The notes: generated by a model not told the origin, from the sequence alone. 34,417 nucleotides of DNA from an uncultured Lachnospiraceae bacterium (GCA_947363565.1 CANAPP010000033.1:1-34417); one strand, 5' to 3'. Shown: positions 21,158 to 30,151, numbered from the stretch's first letter. Program-made: numbers and translations.

Positions 21158-24079
21158 TTAAAATCCCTTCACCGAACCGAACAACTCCTTATTCTCCTCA
21201 ATCTTTTCTTCTCCGCCGATGACGCAGAGCTGGTCTGCCTTAAGCACCGCCTCTGCCACACGGTGGAGGGAGCGGATATCGTCCTGGGTGGCGTCAAGGA
21301 TCTGATTTCTCTCCTCCCGGATCATCTCGGCGCTCACCTTATTCATATACAGGTTCATGGAGCGCTCGCCCTTAGTTACCGGCGTCATGGGCTGGTCGAT
21401 GTTGCTCATTGTCCCGATGATGTATTTGGTCATGTCCCGCTCGCTGACGGTAAAGTTCTTAAGATAATCCACAACACCGTCGTAGACATTTATCGTCCTC
21501 TCCAGATGGGGGTCACGGTAAGAGACAAAGTACCCTTCCCCAATCCGGTTAAAATTGCTCATACAGCCATAAGCTCCGCCCTTCACGCGAATATTCTGCC
21601 ACAGATAATCGTAGCTTAAGATGACCTTCAGTATCTGCAGGGCACCGGTATAAGAAGCGCCGTGATCGATAAAGTTCCCGGTCTTTGCTACATACTGTAC
21701 TTTGGACGCTGTCTTAAATCCCTCATTTTTCTTCTCACAGTGGAGGATGCATCTCGTTTCCTCGCACTCCCCGGTAAAGAGACTGTTTTTCAGCTTCTCT
21801 ACCAGAGGTTCAAGTCCCTCAAGTCCTTCCCTGGATGCCGTAAAGCTTACCATCATCCGATCCCCCCGGAAGATCTGCGCGGAAAGCTTCTTAAGAAGAG
21901 TCGATAACCGCTCCTTCTCCTCCTCAAAATGTTCCTCAAGGTATGATACCGTTTCATAAAATGCAATCCCGTTGGTCATATCCTTAAGTTTTGCCGAAGG
22001 AGATGCATAGGAGAGCGCCCGGAGGGCAGCCGTCTGGTGTCCAGCTGACTGGAACCGCATCAGAAGCCTTGACTTCACCATGGAAAGGATCTCTTTGATC
22101 CGTTTTGTATCCTCAAGCTTCGACGCCGTCAAGATCTCCTCCATCATGGCAAATACTACCGGAAGCTTTTCGTACAGCGCTTTCCCCTTGATCTCAAACG
22201 TAGACCGGAACGCCTTCTCGCGGATATTCGTCACATCGTTGTATATCTCAAGAGATGTGCCCACACCGCCGGTATGCACATTGATCTCATTAAACAGTGC
22301 GCCGTAATCATAGTGCTCCGTGTCGATGATCCCAAGCACCGACTGCAGGATACCTACATAGGGAAGCAGCTCCTCGCTGACCGAAGACATATCAAAAAGT
22401 ATATCCGCATAGCCGATACCGTTCGTCTCAATCTCATGGAAGATCACCGGAATTCCCGCCAGAGTTATCTCCTCATTGACAATCGGCTCAATCTCACGGG
22501 AGATATCCTCACGCTTAAGCACCGGAATCCGCTCTAAGGCTTCCTTGCTCTCCGGTGCTGACTGGTACTCCTCTAAGCCCCTTGTGCGCGCTATAAGATC
22601 CGCAATCTCCTGCGGGCTTAAAGACGCCTTATACTCCTGAAGCTTTGCATCAAGGGCTGCGTCCATCCGCGCCGTCCGTCCCTTCTCCGGCTTCACGGTC
22701 ACGATAGCTCCGTGAGGATTGTCAAGAAGATACTTTTGTATCAGTTCCTCGTAATACCCGGTTCCCACCTTCTCCTTCAAAAATGCGAAAGTATCAAGGG
22801 CCTCAATATGCATAAACGGTTCATTCTCATCATAAAGCCAGCTTTCTAAGATCTGCAGACCGTACATCAACCCCTTGGGATAATTGCCGAAGTCCGCCTC
22901 CCGATAGCGGAACTCATGGTAATTGATCCCGGCTTCTAAAGCTTTTTTATCAATCCCGTCCTTCACGATTCCAGACAGAACGTCCTCGACCACCCGGATA
23001 AACTTTTTCCTCTGCTCTTCGTTGGCATTTTTCGCTATCACGGAAAATACCGGCTGGAAGATGCCGTTATCATAAGAGCCCATAATGTCTTTTCCGATAC
23101 CTGCATCCGTGAGCGCTTTCTTAAGCGGTGCCCCCGGTGCCGATAAAAGCGCATAATCAAGAATCTCAAAAGCAAGATAAAGCTCCCGGTCAAGACTTGT
23201 ACCGATCACTTTATTATAAGAAAGATAGGTATTATCCTCCTCCGGTTCATCGCTTGCTATAGAATATTCGATGGTTTTCTCCTGCATAGCATCAAAGGGA
23301 AGCTGCTCTTTGATGGCAGAATCCACTGGCTGAAGGTCAAAGTAAGACAAATACTCCCGATCCATCCAGTTTAACTTTTCTTCAATATCCATATCACCGT
23401 ACAGATAGATATAGCTGTTAGACGGATGATAGTATTTCCGGTGAAAATCAAGGAACTGCTCATAAGATAACTCCGGGATCACCTCCGGGTCACCTCCGGA
23501 CTCATTGGCATAGGAAGTATCCGGGAACAACGTATTAAGAACTACACGGTCAAGTACTCCTTCCGGTGAAGAAAAAGCCCCCTTCATCTCATTGTACACC
23601 ACGCCGTTGTAAGTAAGCTTATCTTCGGCGGAATCAAGCTTATAACTCCACCCCTCCTGCCGGAATATCTCTTCGTGTTCGTAAATATTCGGATAGAGCA
23701 CCGCGTCCATATACACATGCATCAGATTCTGGAAATCCTTATCATTGCAGCTCGCCACCGGATACACGGTCTTGTCCGGATAAGTCATGGCATTTAAAAA
23801 TGTATTCAGCGACCCCTTAACAAGCTCCACGAACGGATCCTTTGCCGGAAAGTTCTTCGAGCCGCAGAGCACGGAATGCTCCAGGATGTGCGGCACTCCG
23901 GTACTGTCACTTGGCGGTGTGCGGAATCCGATGGAAAACACCTTGTTATTGTCATCGTTCTGCACATAGATGACTCTTGCCCCGCTCTTTTTATGCCGGA
24001 GCAGATATCCCTTAGCCTTTATCCCTTCTAATGTCTCTTCCTTAATTAATTCATACCCCTTCACATCTCTGATACTCAT
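21158..24079 (-). CDS. M16C metallopeptidase (presequence-protease type)
   Basis: 973-residue zinc peptidase of the pitrilysin M16C group, related to mitochondrial/plastid PreP and bacterial insulinase-like enzymes that degrade short peptides in a closed chamber. The inverted zinc motif HxxEH reads HILEHSVLCGS at about residue 57, with the distal Glu ligand expected in the EMKGAFSSPEGVLD region. Paired catalytic and non-catalytic halves are joined by an M16C-associated linker (about 460-510). The C-terminal half has YDYLWQNIRVKGGAYGCMSNF, the substrate-binding Arg/Tyr region of this family. The ATG at 24079 fits family starts; an ATG at 24115 overlapping the rpoN end is possible, with a weak site. 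No signal peptide, so it is cytosolic. Confidence 0.92.
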   Translation of the reverse strand: MSIRDVKGYELIKEETLEGIKAKGYLLRHKKSGARVIYVQNDDNNKVFSIGFRTPPSDSTGVPHILEHSVLCGSKNFPAKDPFVELVKGSLNTFLNAMTYPDKTVYPVASCNDKDFQNLMHVYMDAVLYPNIYEHEEIFRQEGWSYKLDSAEDKLTYNGVVYNEMKGAFSSPEGVLDRVVLNTLFPDTSYANESGGDPEVIPELSYEQFLDFHRKYYHPSNSYIYLYGDMDIEEKLNWMDREYLSYFDLQPVDSAIKEQLPFDAMQEKTIEYSIASDEPEEDNTYLSYNKVIGTSLDRELYLAFEILDYALLSAPGAPLKKALTDAGIGKDIMGSYDNGIFQPVFSVIAKNANEEQRKKFIRVVEDVLSGIVKDGIDKKALEAGINYHEFRYREADFGNYPKGLMYGLQILESWLYDENEPFMHIEALDTFAFLKEKVGTGYYEELIQKYLLDNPHGAIVTVKPEKGRTARMDAALDAKLQEYKASLSPQEIADLIARTRGLEEYQSAPESKEALERIPVLKREDISREIEPIVNEEITLAGIPVIFHEIETNGIGYADILFDMSSVSEELLPYVGILQSVLGIIDTEHYDYGALFNEINVHTGGVGTSLEIYNDVTNIREKAFRSTFEIKGKALYEKLPVVFAMMEEILTASKLEDTKRIKEILSMVKSRLLMRFQSAGHQTAALRALSYASPSAKLKDMTNGIAFYETVSYLEEHFEEEKERLSTLLKKLSAQIFRGDRMMVSFTASREGLEGLEPLVEKLKNSLFTGECEETRCILHCEKKNEGFKTASKVQYVAKTGNFIDHGASYTGALQILKVILSYDYLWQNIRVKGGAYGCMSNFNRIGEGYFVSYRDPHLERTINVYDGVVDYLKNFTVSERDMTKYIIGTMSNIDQPMTPVTKGERSMNLYMNKVSAEMIREERNQILDATQDDIRSLHRVAEAVLKADQLCVIGGEEKIEENKELFGSVKGF

Positions 24080-24101
24080 CTTCGTTACTGTTCTCCCTTC
24101 T

Positions 24102-25433
24102 CTATGAAAATTCATTCACTCGATATAAATACTCTGCCTTACGCACTGCCGAGGACGGAATCCCAAGCCGCTCCCGGTACGCTGCTATTGTCCTTCTGGA
24201 CACCGACATCCCTCTGTCCTTAAGCAGCATCTCAAGCTTGCTGTCGCTAAGAGGATGCCGCTTATCCTCCTTTTCGATCATCCTGCCGATCACCGCGCGG
24301 ATCTGCGCAGCACTGACTGCTCCTTCTTCCGTCCGGATACCGCCGCCAAAAAAATATCTAAGGGGATAGATTCCCCACCTGGTCTGGATATATTTTCCCC
24401 GGACAGCCCGGCTCACGGTGGAACTGCTAAGCTTAAGCTCATCTGCCGCCTCTTTGAGAGTCAGAGGGCGGATTCCAGGAGGCCCGACAACTAAAAAGTC
24501 CGTCTCATTTTTAAAAATGAACTCCGCAATCTTAAGAAGCGTCCTCTGCCGTTTCCTCACGCAGTCCTGTAGCCATCTTGCCTTCTCATAACGCTCACGG
24601 ATGTACTGTTTCGTCTGCTCATCCACATCGCTGTCTAACATATCGACATACGGACGGCTGATCTGAATCTCCGGCAGATATGTCTGGTTAAGGACGATGT
24701 CGTAGGAATCCCCGTACATGACAAGGGCAAGATCCGCCGACAGATACCTTGTACGCACCGACAGCTTCCCGCCGCCTAATGGCTTTGGATTTAAACTGCG
24801 GATAACCTCTCCTGCCTCAAGAACCTGTGCCTGGGACTTTCCCATCTTTCTGCAGATCTTCTCATATCTTCCTTTCGAAAAGTCATCCAGATGCCGCTCT
24901 AAGATCTCTTTTGCCATCTTCTCCTGCGGATACTCTGCCGCAAGCTGCAAGAGCAGACATTCTCTTAGATCCGCCGCACCCACTCCCTTCGGTTCTAACT
25001 GCTTTACTACCTCAAGAGCTTTTGCTACTGTACCTGTATCCATCTTAAGCACTCCCGCGCTCTCTGCGATACCGTCCGTAAAATAGCCCCGCCCGTCAAG
25101 GCTCTCGATGATATACTCCGCCGCCTGCCGCACATCTGATGCCAGATGGTACTCCGACAGTTGAAAATAAAGATCGCTGTTCACTCTTTCCGACGCCGCA
25201 ATCTCTCTTACGCCTTCTTCTTCATCCTCCGGCTGCTCTCTCTCCACATGAACCATGACCGGAGTATATTCTGTCCACATAGCAGTATCCGTAAGCTCAA
25301 TGATCGGATTTTCCATAGACTGTTCCGTGATAAACTCCCCAAGCTCTGTGTTGTCCATCGCCAATATCTCAAGACACTGCTGCATATTGGCAGACAGCGT
25401 CATCTTCTGTTTTACCTGTGCTTTTAATTCCAT
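24102..25433 (-). CDS. rpoN: RNA polymerase sigma-54 factor
   Basis: 443-residue sigma-54, which directs polymerase to -24/-12 promoters and needs an AAA+ activator. Region I (1-47) is Gln/Leu-rich (MTLSANMQQCLEILAMDNTEL) and contacts the activator. The core-binding region follows (about 100-250), then a helix-turn-helix (LTLKEAADELKLSSSTVSRAVRGKYIQTRWG, about 320-350). The RpoN box, consensus ARRTVAKYR, is SRRTIAAYR at 412-420, so promoter recognition should be intact. It diverges from a sigma-54 activator gene; the 147-bp gap holds repeated GAGGGTA sites. At least one sigma-54-type promoter is visible in this window, upstream of grdX. Confidence 0.96.
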   Translation of the reverse strand: MELKAQVKQKMTLSANMQQCLEILAMDNTELGEFITEQSMENPIIELTDTAMWTEYTPVMVHVEREQPEDEEEGVREIAASERVNSDLYFQLSEYHLASDVRQAAEYIIESLDGRGYFTDGIAESAGVLKMDTGTVAKALEVVKQLEPKGVGAADLRECLLLQLAAEYPQEKMAKEILERHLDDFSKGRYEKICRKMGKSQAQVLEAGEVIRSLNPKPLGGGKLSVRTRYLSADLALVMYGDSYDIVLNQTYLPEIQISRPYVDMLDSDVDEQTKQYIRERYEKARWLQDCVRKRQRTLLKIAEFIFKNETDFLVVGPPGIRPLTLKEAADELKLSSSTVSRAVRGKYIQTRWGIYPLRYFFGGGIRTEEGAVSAAQIRAVIGRMIEKEDKRHPLSDSKLEMLLKDRGMSVSRRTIAAYRERLGIPSSAVRKAEYLYRVNEFS

Positions 25434-25446
25434 CTTTATCTCCTCT

Positions 25447-25535
25447 TACCCTCAATAGGCGAGGGTACTTTCTTATTTTATACAATTTTTCCAATCTCTA
25501 CAAGCGATATGGGAAACTTTCTTGTACAGAGGGTA
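25447..25535. promoter_or_regulatory. Shared TACCCTC/GAGGGTA operator sites, rpoN-activator gap
   Basis: An inverted repeat TACCCTC (25447-25453) and GAGGGTA (25461-25467) with a 7-bp spacer sits in the rpoN leader, just before its ribosome site. A third GAGGGTA (25529-25535), also followed by CTTT, lies in the spacer of the activator gene's promoter. One regulator could therefore act on both divergent genes; the activator or its neighbouring response regulator are candidates. Confidence 0.55.
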
Positions 25536-25550
25536 CTTTTTCGCTATAAT
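25522..25550 (+). promoter_or_regulatory. Promoter of the sigma-54 activator operon
   Basis: TTGTAC (25522-25527) and a perfect TATAAT (25545-25550) with a 17-bp spacer, 30 nt before the start. It is of sigma-70 type, not -24/-12. A GAGGGTA half-site lies in the spacer. Confidence 0.65.
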
Positions 25551-25580
25551 AATGATAAATCTCAGAAAAGGAGCCGCTTC

Positions 25581-26564
25581 ATGCCAGACACAAAAAAAGA
25601 AATATTGAAAAGACAATTCCATCTTGAGACAAAAAGCCCGTTATTCCGTCAGGCTCTTGATTTCTGCGAGCGCGTCGCCGATACTCACGCCAATGTCCTC
25701 CTGACCGGGGAATCCGGCTGCGGCAAAGAGATTGCCTCCCGCTACATCCACGCCTGCGGCAAGCGGAGCGGGCAGAACTTTGTGGCGGTCAACTGCAGCG
25801 CATTTACCGAAACTCTCTTAGAATCCGAGCTGTTCGGCCATGAGCAGGGTTCTTTTACCGGAGCGTCCAAGACCCACACCGGGAAATTCGAGCTGTCCAA
25901 TCACGGAACCCTCTTTTTAGACGAAATCGGAGACTTGTCCCTCACCACCCAGATCAAACTCCTGCGCGCTTTAGAGACAAAACAGATTGAGCGCATCGGC
26001 AGCAACACAAAGCGGGAGATTGACTTTCAGCTCATCACCGCCACCAACCAGGACCTTCCTGAAAAAATACGGAACCGGGAATTCCGGGAAGATTTTTTCT
26101 ACCGCATAAGTACCATCGTCATCAAAATTCCTGCCCTCCGTGAGCGAAAGGAAGACCTTCCGGCGCTTATCGACTTCTTTTTCAAAAAGATACAGAAGGA
26201 AAATAATATTGTTATCCGCGCGCTGGACAGCGCGGTAAAGGACTTTTTGTTTTCCTATGATTATCCGGGAAATATCCGGGAGCTAAAAAACATCATCGAG
26301 CGGATGGTCATCCTCTCCAAAGACGGCGTCGTGACCGAAGAGGCGCTCCCTACCCTTTACAATATCGGCGCAGCCCCAAAAGAACATGCCGCAGACTCCT
26401 TTCCCTCCATCATCACATGGAAGGAATACAAAAGAAAAAGCGAGCGCGAATATCTGAGCTTTGTCCTAAAGCAGCTTGACGGAAATGTAGCGGAGGCATC
26501 CCGGAGGCTTAACTTAAGCTCCCGCCAGATTTTTAATAAGATACAGGAATATAACTTGAGGTGA
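25581..26564 (+). CDS. Sensor-less sigma-54-dependent activator (AAA+ EBP)
   Basis: 327-residue bacterial enhancer-binding protein consisting of only an AAA+ domain and a DNA-binding end. Walker A is GESGCGKE (43-50). The sigma-54-contact loop is GSFTGA (90-95), a one-residue variant of GAFTGA. Walker B is LFLDEIGD (111-118), and FREDFFYRIS holds the arginine-finger region. The C-terminus (about 285-327) is a Fis-type HTH: LDGNVAEASRRLNLSSRQIFNKIQEY. No receiver, PAS, GAF or ACT domain precedes the AAA+ core, so control must come from a partner, as with PspF or HrpR/S. ATG 25581 follows AAGGAG. The response regulator starts 5 nt after its stop. It is divergent from rpoN. Confidence 0.92.
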   Translation: MPDTKKEILKRQFHLETKSPLFRQALDFCERVADTHANVLLTGESGCGKEIASRYIHACGKRSGQNFVAVNCSAFTETLLESELFGHEQGSFTGASKTHTGKFELSNHGTLFLDEIGDLSLTTQIKLLRALETKQIERIGSNTKREIDFQLITATNQDLPEKIRNREFREDFFYRISTIVIKIPALRERKEDLPALIDFFFKKIQKENNIVIRALDSAVKDFLFSYDYPGNIRELKNIIERMVILSKDGVVTEEALPTLYNIGAAPKEHAADSFPSIITWKEYKRKSEREYLSFVLKQLDGNVAEASRRLNLSSRQIFNKIQEYNLR

Positions 26565-26569
26565 GAAAC

Positions 26570-27283
26570 ATGATAAATTTTGCAATCTGCGACGACGAGC
26601 CGCATATGCTTAAGGAAATCGCAGAAAAGCTTTGTCTGTATATGAAAGAAAAGCAGCCGGTCTCCTATCATATGGATACTTTTTCAGACGGCTCCTCCCT
26701 CCTTGACAGCAGCGGTGATTTTGACCTGATCTTTCTGGACATCCAGATGAATGCGCCAAACGGCATGGAAACCGCCAGAATACTGCGGGAGCGCAGCTAC
26801 CGCGGCTTAATCATCTTTGTGACCGTCTTAAAAGAATGTGTTTTCGACTCCTTCGAAGTACAGCCTTTCGATTATCTGCTAAAGCCTTTGGACGACGGAC
26901 ATTTCCGGCACACGATGGACAGAACCCTGCAAGCGCTGAAAGAGCAAAAAAGCAGCACTATCATCATACAGAAAGGCGGCTCCTGTGAAGTTATCCGTCT
27001 GTCCGACGTCGAATACTGCGAGGTGCAGGGGCGCAAGATCTACATCCACCAAAGCAGCGGAAAGGTCACCGACTGCTATGAAAAGCTGGAGACTTTCGCC
27101 GGACGTCTTAATAGCCGGTTTTTCAGATGCCACAGAAGTTTTATCGTCAACCTTGGCTGTGTCAGTGGGTGCGCCGCCGGGCAGATTACCCTGTCGTCAG
27201 GCGGGAAGATTCCCGTCTCCAGGCTGCGGGAGCATGAGTTTCGCCAGGCATTGTTACGTTTCATGAAAGAAAGGGAGTATTGA
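26570..27283 (+). CDS. LytTR-family response regulator
   Basis: 237-residue AgrA/ComE-type regulator. The receiver domain (1-120) has the acidic pair in FAICDDEPHM, phospho-acceptor Asp57 in LIFLDIQM, and the conserved Lys in FDYLLKPLDDGHF. The LytTR DNA-binding domain (about 130-235) shows SDVEYCEVQGRKIYIHQSSGKVTDCYEKLETFAGRLNSRFFRCHRSFIVNLGCVSG. The ATG at 26570 is used because the end of the activator gene supplies GAGGTGAG; an earlier GTG lacks this. Co-transcribed with the activator upstream and the histidine kinase downstream (1-nt gap). LytTR regulators usually bind pairs of short direct repeats; targets here are unknown. Confidence 0.94.
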   Translation: MINFAICDDEPHMLKEIAEKLCLYMKEKQPVSYHMDTFSDGSSLLDSSGDFDLIFLDIQMNAPNGMETARILRERSYRGLIIFVTVLKECVFDSFEVQPFDYLLKPLDDGHFRHTMDRTLQALKEQKSSTIIIQKGGSCEVIRLSDVEYCEVQGRKIYIHQSSGKVTDCYEKLETFAGRLNSRFFRCHRSFIVNLGCVSGCAAGQITLSSGGKIPVSRLREHEFRQALLRFMKEREY

Positions 27284-27284
27284 T

Positions 27285-28631
27285 ATGGATTATTTTTCGC
27301 TGTGCCTCAATGGTTCCTGCCTTGCGGTGCAGAGCGCAATGCATCTTTTTTTCCTCGGCCGCCTTACCGGGAAAACACCGAAAATCCGGCACTTCGCCGC
27401 ATACCCGGCGCTCCTTGCCGCCTTTGAATGGATTGCCGGGAAGGTTTCCCCCGCCTGGATTTTCGCTATCGCCGGAGAATTTTTTATCCTGTATGCAGTC
27501 AGCCGCTTTGCCCTTAAAATCAAGCGGAGCCAGTCTTTGACCGGCGCAGTCTTGAGCCTCTATATCTCACAGCTTTCTTTCGGCGTCATCAACTCGGCAG
27601 AATCCATCCTGTTCCCGTATCTGGTAGGGAAACCTTCCCTGTACGCGCTGATTCTTCTGGCAACAGCCCTGTCCTTTCTCATCTGTGCCTGCTGCTGCAT
27701 CGCCGTGTTAAAACTCCTCTCCCCGGAAGAGCTCGCACCCGCTCCCGATACGGAAACCTCCCTGTCCCTGGCATTCCTTTTTCCGGTGCTGTTCTTTTTT
27801 GCTGCGGAATTATATATTATGCAGACCTCCTACACCGGAGCCGTATCCGTCTCTCCCTCCTCGCTTTCATTTTCAGAGGCGGGAAAACATATGGCGCTGC
27901 TGGTGTTGCAGGCTCTCGGGCTTGGCGCGCTGTTTTGCACCCTCTATGCCTACCGCCGCATCTGCCGCGGACTCCGGGCCCAGGCGGCATTTCGCTCCTT
28001 AGCCCAGGCTGCCCGGGCGCAGAAAACATATGTTGCCGAGGCCAAGGCCCGCTACCGGCAGACAAGAGCATTCCGCCACGACATCAAAAACCACCTGTCC
28101 GTGTTGAGCGGCCTGTTAGCTAACGGAAAACCGGATGAGGCAAGCCTCTATCTGCAATCTCTCAACATCGCCTCCGGCTCCCTGTCCTTCCCCTATCAGA
28201 CCGGAAACTCTGCAGCGGATATCCTGCTAGGCGAAAAGCTTGCTCTTGCGGAGGCGGACGGCATCGCAGCGGAAGTATCCCTCACCTTGCCGGACACCTT
28301 AAAGATAGACGACTTTGACCTGTGCGTAATCTTCGCAAATGCCCTGGACAACGCCGTAACTGCCTGCAAATCCTTTGACGGAGAAAAGTCCATACACGTC
28401 TTTGGCGGTCGGCAGGGCGATTTCTATATGCTGGAATTTAAAAACACCTGCCCGGAAAATTCCTTCCCGGACGGGCCTGCCCCGGCAGGAGTCGGACTCT
28501 CCAATATCCGCACAGTGGCAGAAAAATATCACGGCGCCATGCTGGCAGAAAAGCACGGAACACTGTTCACCCTGAACGTACTGCTCAACATCTCATTACA
28601 TCCAGAAGACATTTCAGCACAAAGACCTTGA
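27285..28631 (+). CDS. AgrC-like GHKL histidine kinase
   Basis: 448-residue membrane sensor kinase. About six or seven hydrophobic segments occupy residues 1-230, with short loops, as in AgrC-type peptide sensors. A cytosolic helical region carries the phospho-acceptor His265 in FRHDIKNHLSVLSGLL. The ATPase domain shows the N-box FANALDNAVTACKSF and the G-box GVGLSNIRTVAEKYHG. It lacks the classic HisKA dimer domain, as is usual for the HPK10 group that pairs with LytTR regulators. It follows the response regulator by 1 nt. No AgrD-like precursor or AgrB-type processing gene is in the window, so the signal is unknown. Confidence 0.92.
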   Translation: MDYFSLCLNGSCLAVQSAMHLFFLGRLTGKTPKIRHFAAYPALLAAFEWIAGKVSPAWIFAIAGEFFILYAVSRFALKIKRSQSLTGAVLSLYISQLSFGVINSAESILFPYLVGKPSLYALILLATALSFLICACCCIAVLKLLSPEELAPAPDTETSLSLAFLFPVLFFFAAELYIMQTSYTGAVSVSPSSLSFSEAGKHMALLVLQALGLGALFCTLYAYRRICRGLRAQAAFRSLAQAARAQKTYVAEAKARYRQTRAFRHDIKNHLSVLSGLLANGKPDEASLYLQSLNIASGSLSFPYQTGNSAADILLGEKLALAEADGIAAEVSLTLPDTLKIDDFDLCVIFANALDNAVTACKSFDGEKSIHVFGGRQGDFYMLEFKNTCPENSFPDGPAPAGVGLSNIRTVAEKYHGAMLAEKHGTLFTLNVLLNISLHPEDISAQRP

Positions 28632-28698
28632 AACTCTGCGGCGGGATGATAGGATGAAATGGTAGATACGAAAAACAATCAGACAGGAGGAACAGACA

Positions 28699-29235
28699 AT
28701 GAGCTTAATGATTTCGAATATGATTTCCAATCCAATCCGCAATTCGGTTCCTGACCCGGCGCACGCACCCGCAACAGCTGAAGAAACGAAAAAAATAACC
28801 GGAACACAGGCCCCGGATGCGGCAGGACGCCTCGATGAGACAGGACGCCTGGAAGAATCAACAGAAAGCCATCCCCTGACACCCGCAAGGGACGAATATA
28901 CCCCAGAGGAAAAGCAGGAACCCACCGGACGCTACTGGTTAGAACAAGATGATAGCGGCAGAACAAAAATCCATTTCGATGATCCGAACCCGGATAGAAC
29001 ACAAAAAGACGAGAAAGCAGAGGCTCCGACAGACAGCGAGAAAATCGGCAATGAGAAAAAAGCCGAGACCTGTACCGCCAATACCGACAAAGTGGACCGG
29101 GAAATCGAACGCTTAAAAAAGAAACAGGCAGAACTTGAGCAACAGCTAAACACCGAGACCGACGAGCGAAAGATTAAACAGCTCGAATCAGAATTAGTGC
29201 GGGTAGAGGGCGAACTGTATGCAGAAAAATGGTAG
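28699..29235 (+). CDS. Hypothetical charged coiled-coil protein
   Basis: 178-residue protein that I do not recognise. The N-terminus (MSLMISNMISNPIRN) is short and weakly hydrophobic. Residues about 18-130 are low-complexity, highly charged and probably disordered, with TGRLEES/DETGRL repeats and a GRYWLEQDDSGRTKIHFDDP segment that looks structured. Residues about 132-175 form a clear coiled coil (heptads through DREIERLKKKQAELEQQL and ERKIKQLESELVRVEGEL). AGGAGG lies 7 nt before the ATG. It lies 67 nt after the histidine kinase and is probably in the same transcript, so it may be an output or accessory of that system; this is only positional evidence. Confidence 0.65.
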   Translation: MSLMISNMISNPIRNSVPDPAHAPATAEETKKITGTQAPDAAGRLDETGRLEESTESHPLTPARDEYTPEEKQEPTGRYWLEQDDSGRTKIHFDDPNPDRTQKDEKAEAPTDSEKIGNEKKAETCTANTDKVDREIERLKKKQAELEQQLNTETDERKIKQLESELVRVEGELYAEKW

Positions 29236-29269
29236 CAAAAAACATGTGCAGTCATCTGCCCAACAGACA

Positions 29270-29305
29270 ACCGCCAAGCCAGAGGAATATCACTGACCTG
29301 GCGGT
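29270..29305 (+). terminator. Possible terminator after the coiled-coil gene
   Basis: ACCGCCA (29270-29276) and TGGCGGT (29299-29305) are perfect 7-bp arms around a 22-nt loop, followed by ATACTTTACAT. The T-run is weak, so confidence is low. Confidence 0.35.
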
Positions 29306-29310
29306 ATACT

Positions 29311-29563
29311 TTACATAATCCCATATTTTTTAAAAATACAATTCAAATCTTCCTTACTAATTTTTCCTGCCAGATAATATGCCTTAACACTTGCCTCAAC
29401 TGCCTCAAAATATAAATCAAAATTAAGCCAGTCACCTGCATCATAGTATGCCCGCAATTCCTTAAAGTCACGCCTAAGTCCATTCGGCAAATCCTCTGGC
29501 AAATATATGTCTTTATCAATAAACGTTTGCCTGCACCTTCTTTCTTTTCAACCATTCAAGCAT
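29311..29563 (-). pseudogene. Frameshifted small gene next to HipA-like kinase
   Basis: The start at 29563 has GGAGG 3 nt upstream and opens MLEWLKRKK, then the frame fails. The sequence GAGKRLL continues in a second frame, and IDKDIYLPEDLPNGLRRDF to the end KKYGIM (stop at 29311) in a third. One missing base near 29545 and about four missing bases near 29519-29525 (loss of one copy of a TTGA-like repeat) would restore a single ~80-codon gene. The intact 63-residue C-terminal part is helical and acidic. It lies directly downstream of a truncated HipA-like kinase and may be its former partner. The frame reconstruction is my inference. Confidence 0.6.
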
Positions 29564-29584
29564 CTGCCTCCACTGACGAATGCT

Positions 29585-30109
29585 CTATACTCCTCCAATA
29601 CTATTATTGCGGTCTGTATTTCCAATCAGTGCATCTACCACAAACATATTCCAGAAATGCTCCTTTACTGACTTTAAATCTTTCAGGAGCGTATGTTCTT
29701 GTATTGTCATCAAAATTTCAAATAAATCCACACCCACCCCATTCGTCTCATTTCCACTTGAATCCAGAAATGGCGGATCAAAGGTTACCTTTATCTTATC
29801 AAATTCATACAGCTTATCACCATCCTCCAAAAAATCACCGCAGGCTACAACAATTTTCCCGCCGCGAAACCCAAGTACCGTATCATGCACCGGAAAACCT
29901 AAGAGCCGATAAATCTGAGAACCGATATACTCACAAACAGGGCTGTTGGAATAACTAAGTCGGATATTCTTCATCTGCTGTTCCTTTAAATTTCCTGGAA
30001 ATTTCAGTATATAATTCTTTCCCCCATAAACAATGCCTATCTTTCTTCCCGCTGTTCCTCCATACATCCTCAAGTTCTGTCCATATTCATTAAAATCAGC
30101 CATCTGCAT
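29585..30109 (-). pseudogene. C-terminally truncated HipA/CtkA-like kinase
   Basis: 174 residues corresponding to the N-terminal half of a HipA-like Ser/Thr kinase; intact CtkA-type proteins are roughly 300 residues or more. The nucleotide-binding Lys is in GKNYILKFPGN. Further family-like stretches are SNSPVCEYIGSQIYRLLGFPVHDTVLG and the catalytic loop DALIGNTDRNN. The frame stops five residues later, so the metal-binding and C-lobe parts are missing and activity is not expected. The ATG at 30109 is preceded by AGGTG. A good promoter lies upstream. The broken small gene follows 21 nt downstream, which suggests a deletion joined the two. The family assignment is by motif only. Confidence 0.65.
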
Positions 30110-30151
30110 AGTTTTCACCTGTCTATATCCTAACTTCACACTTTATTTATT

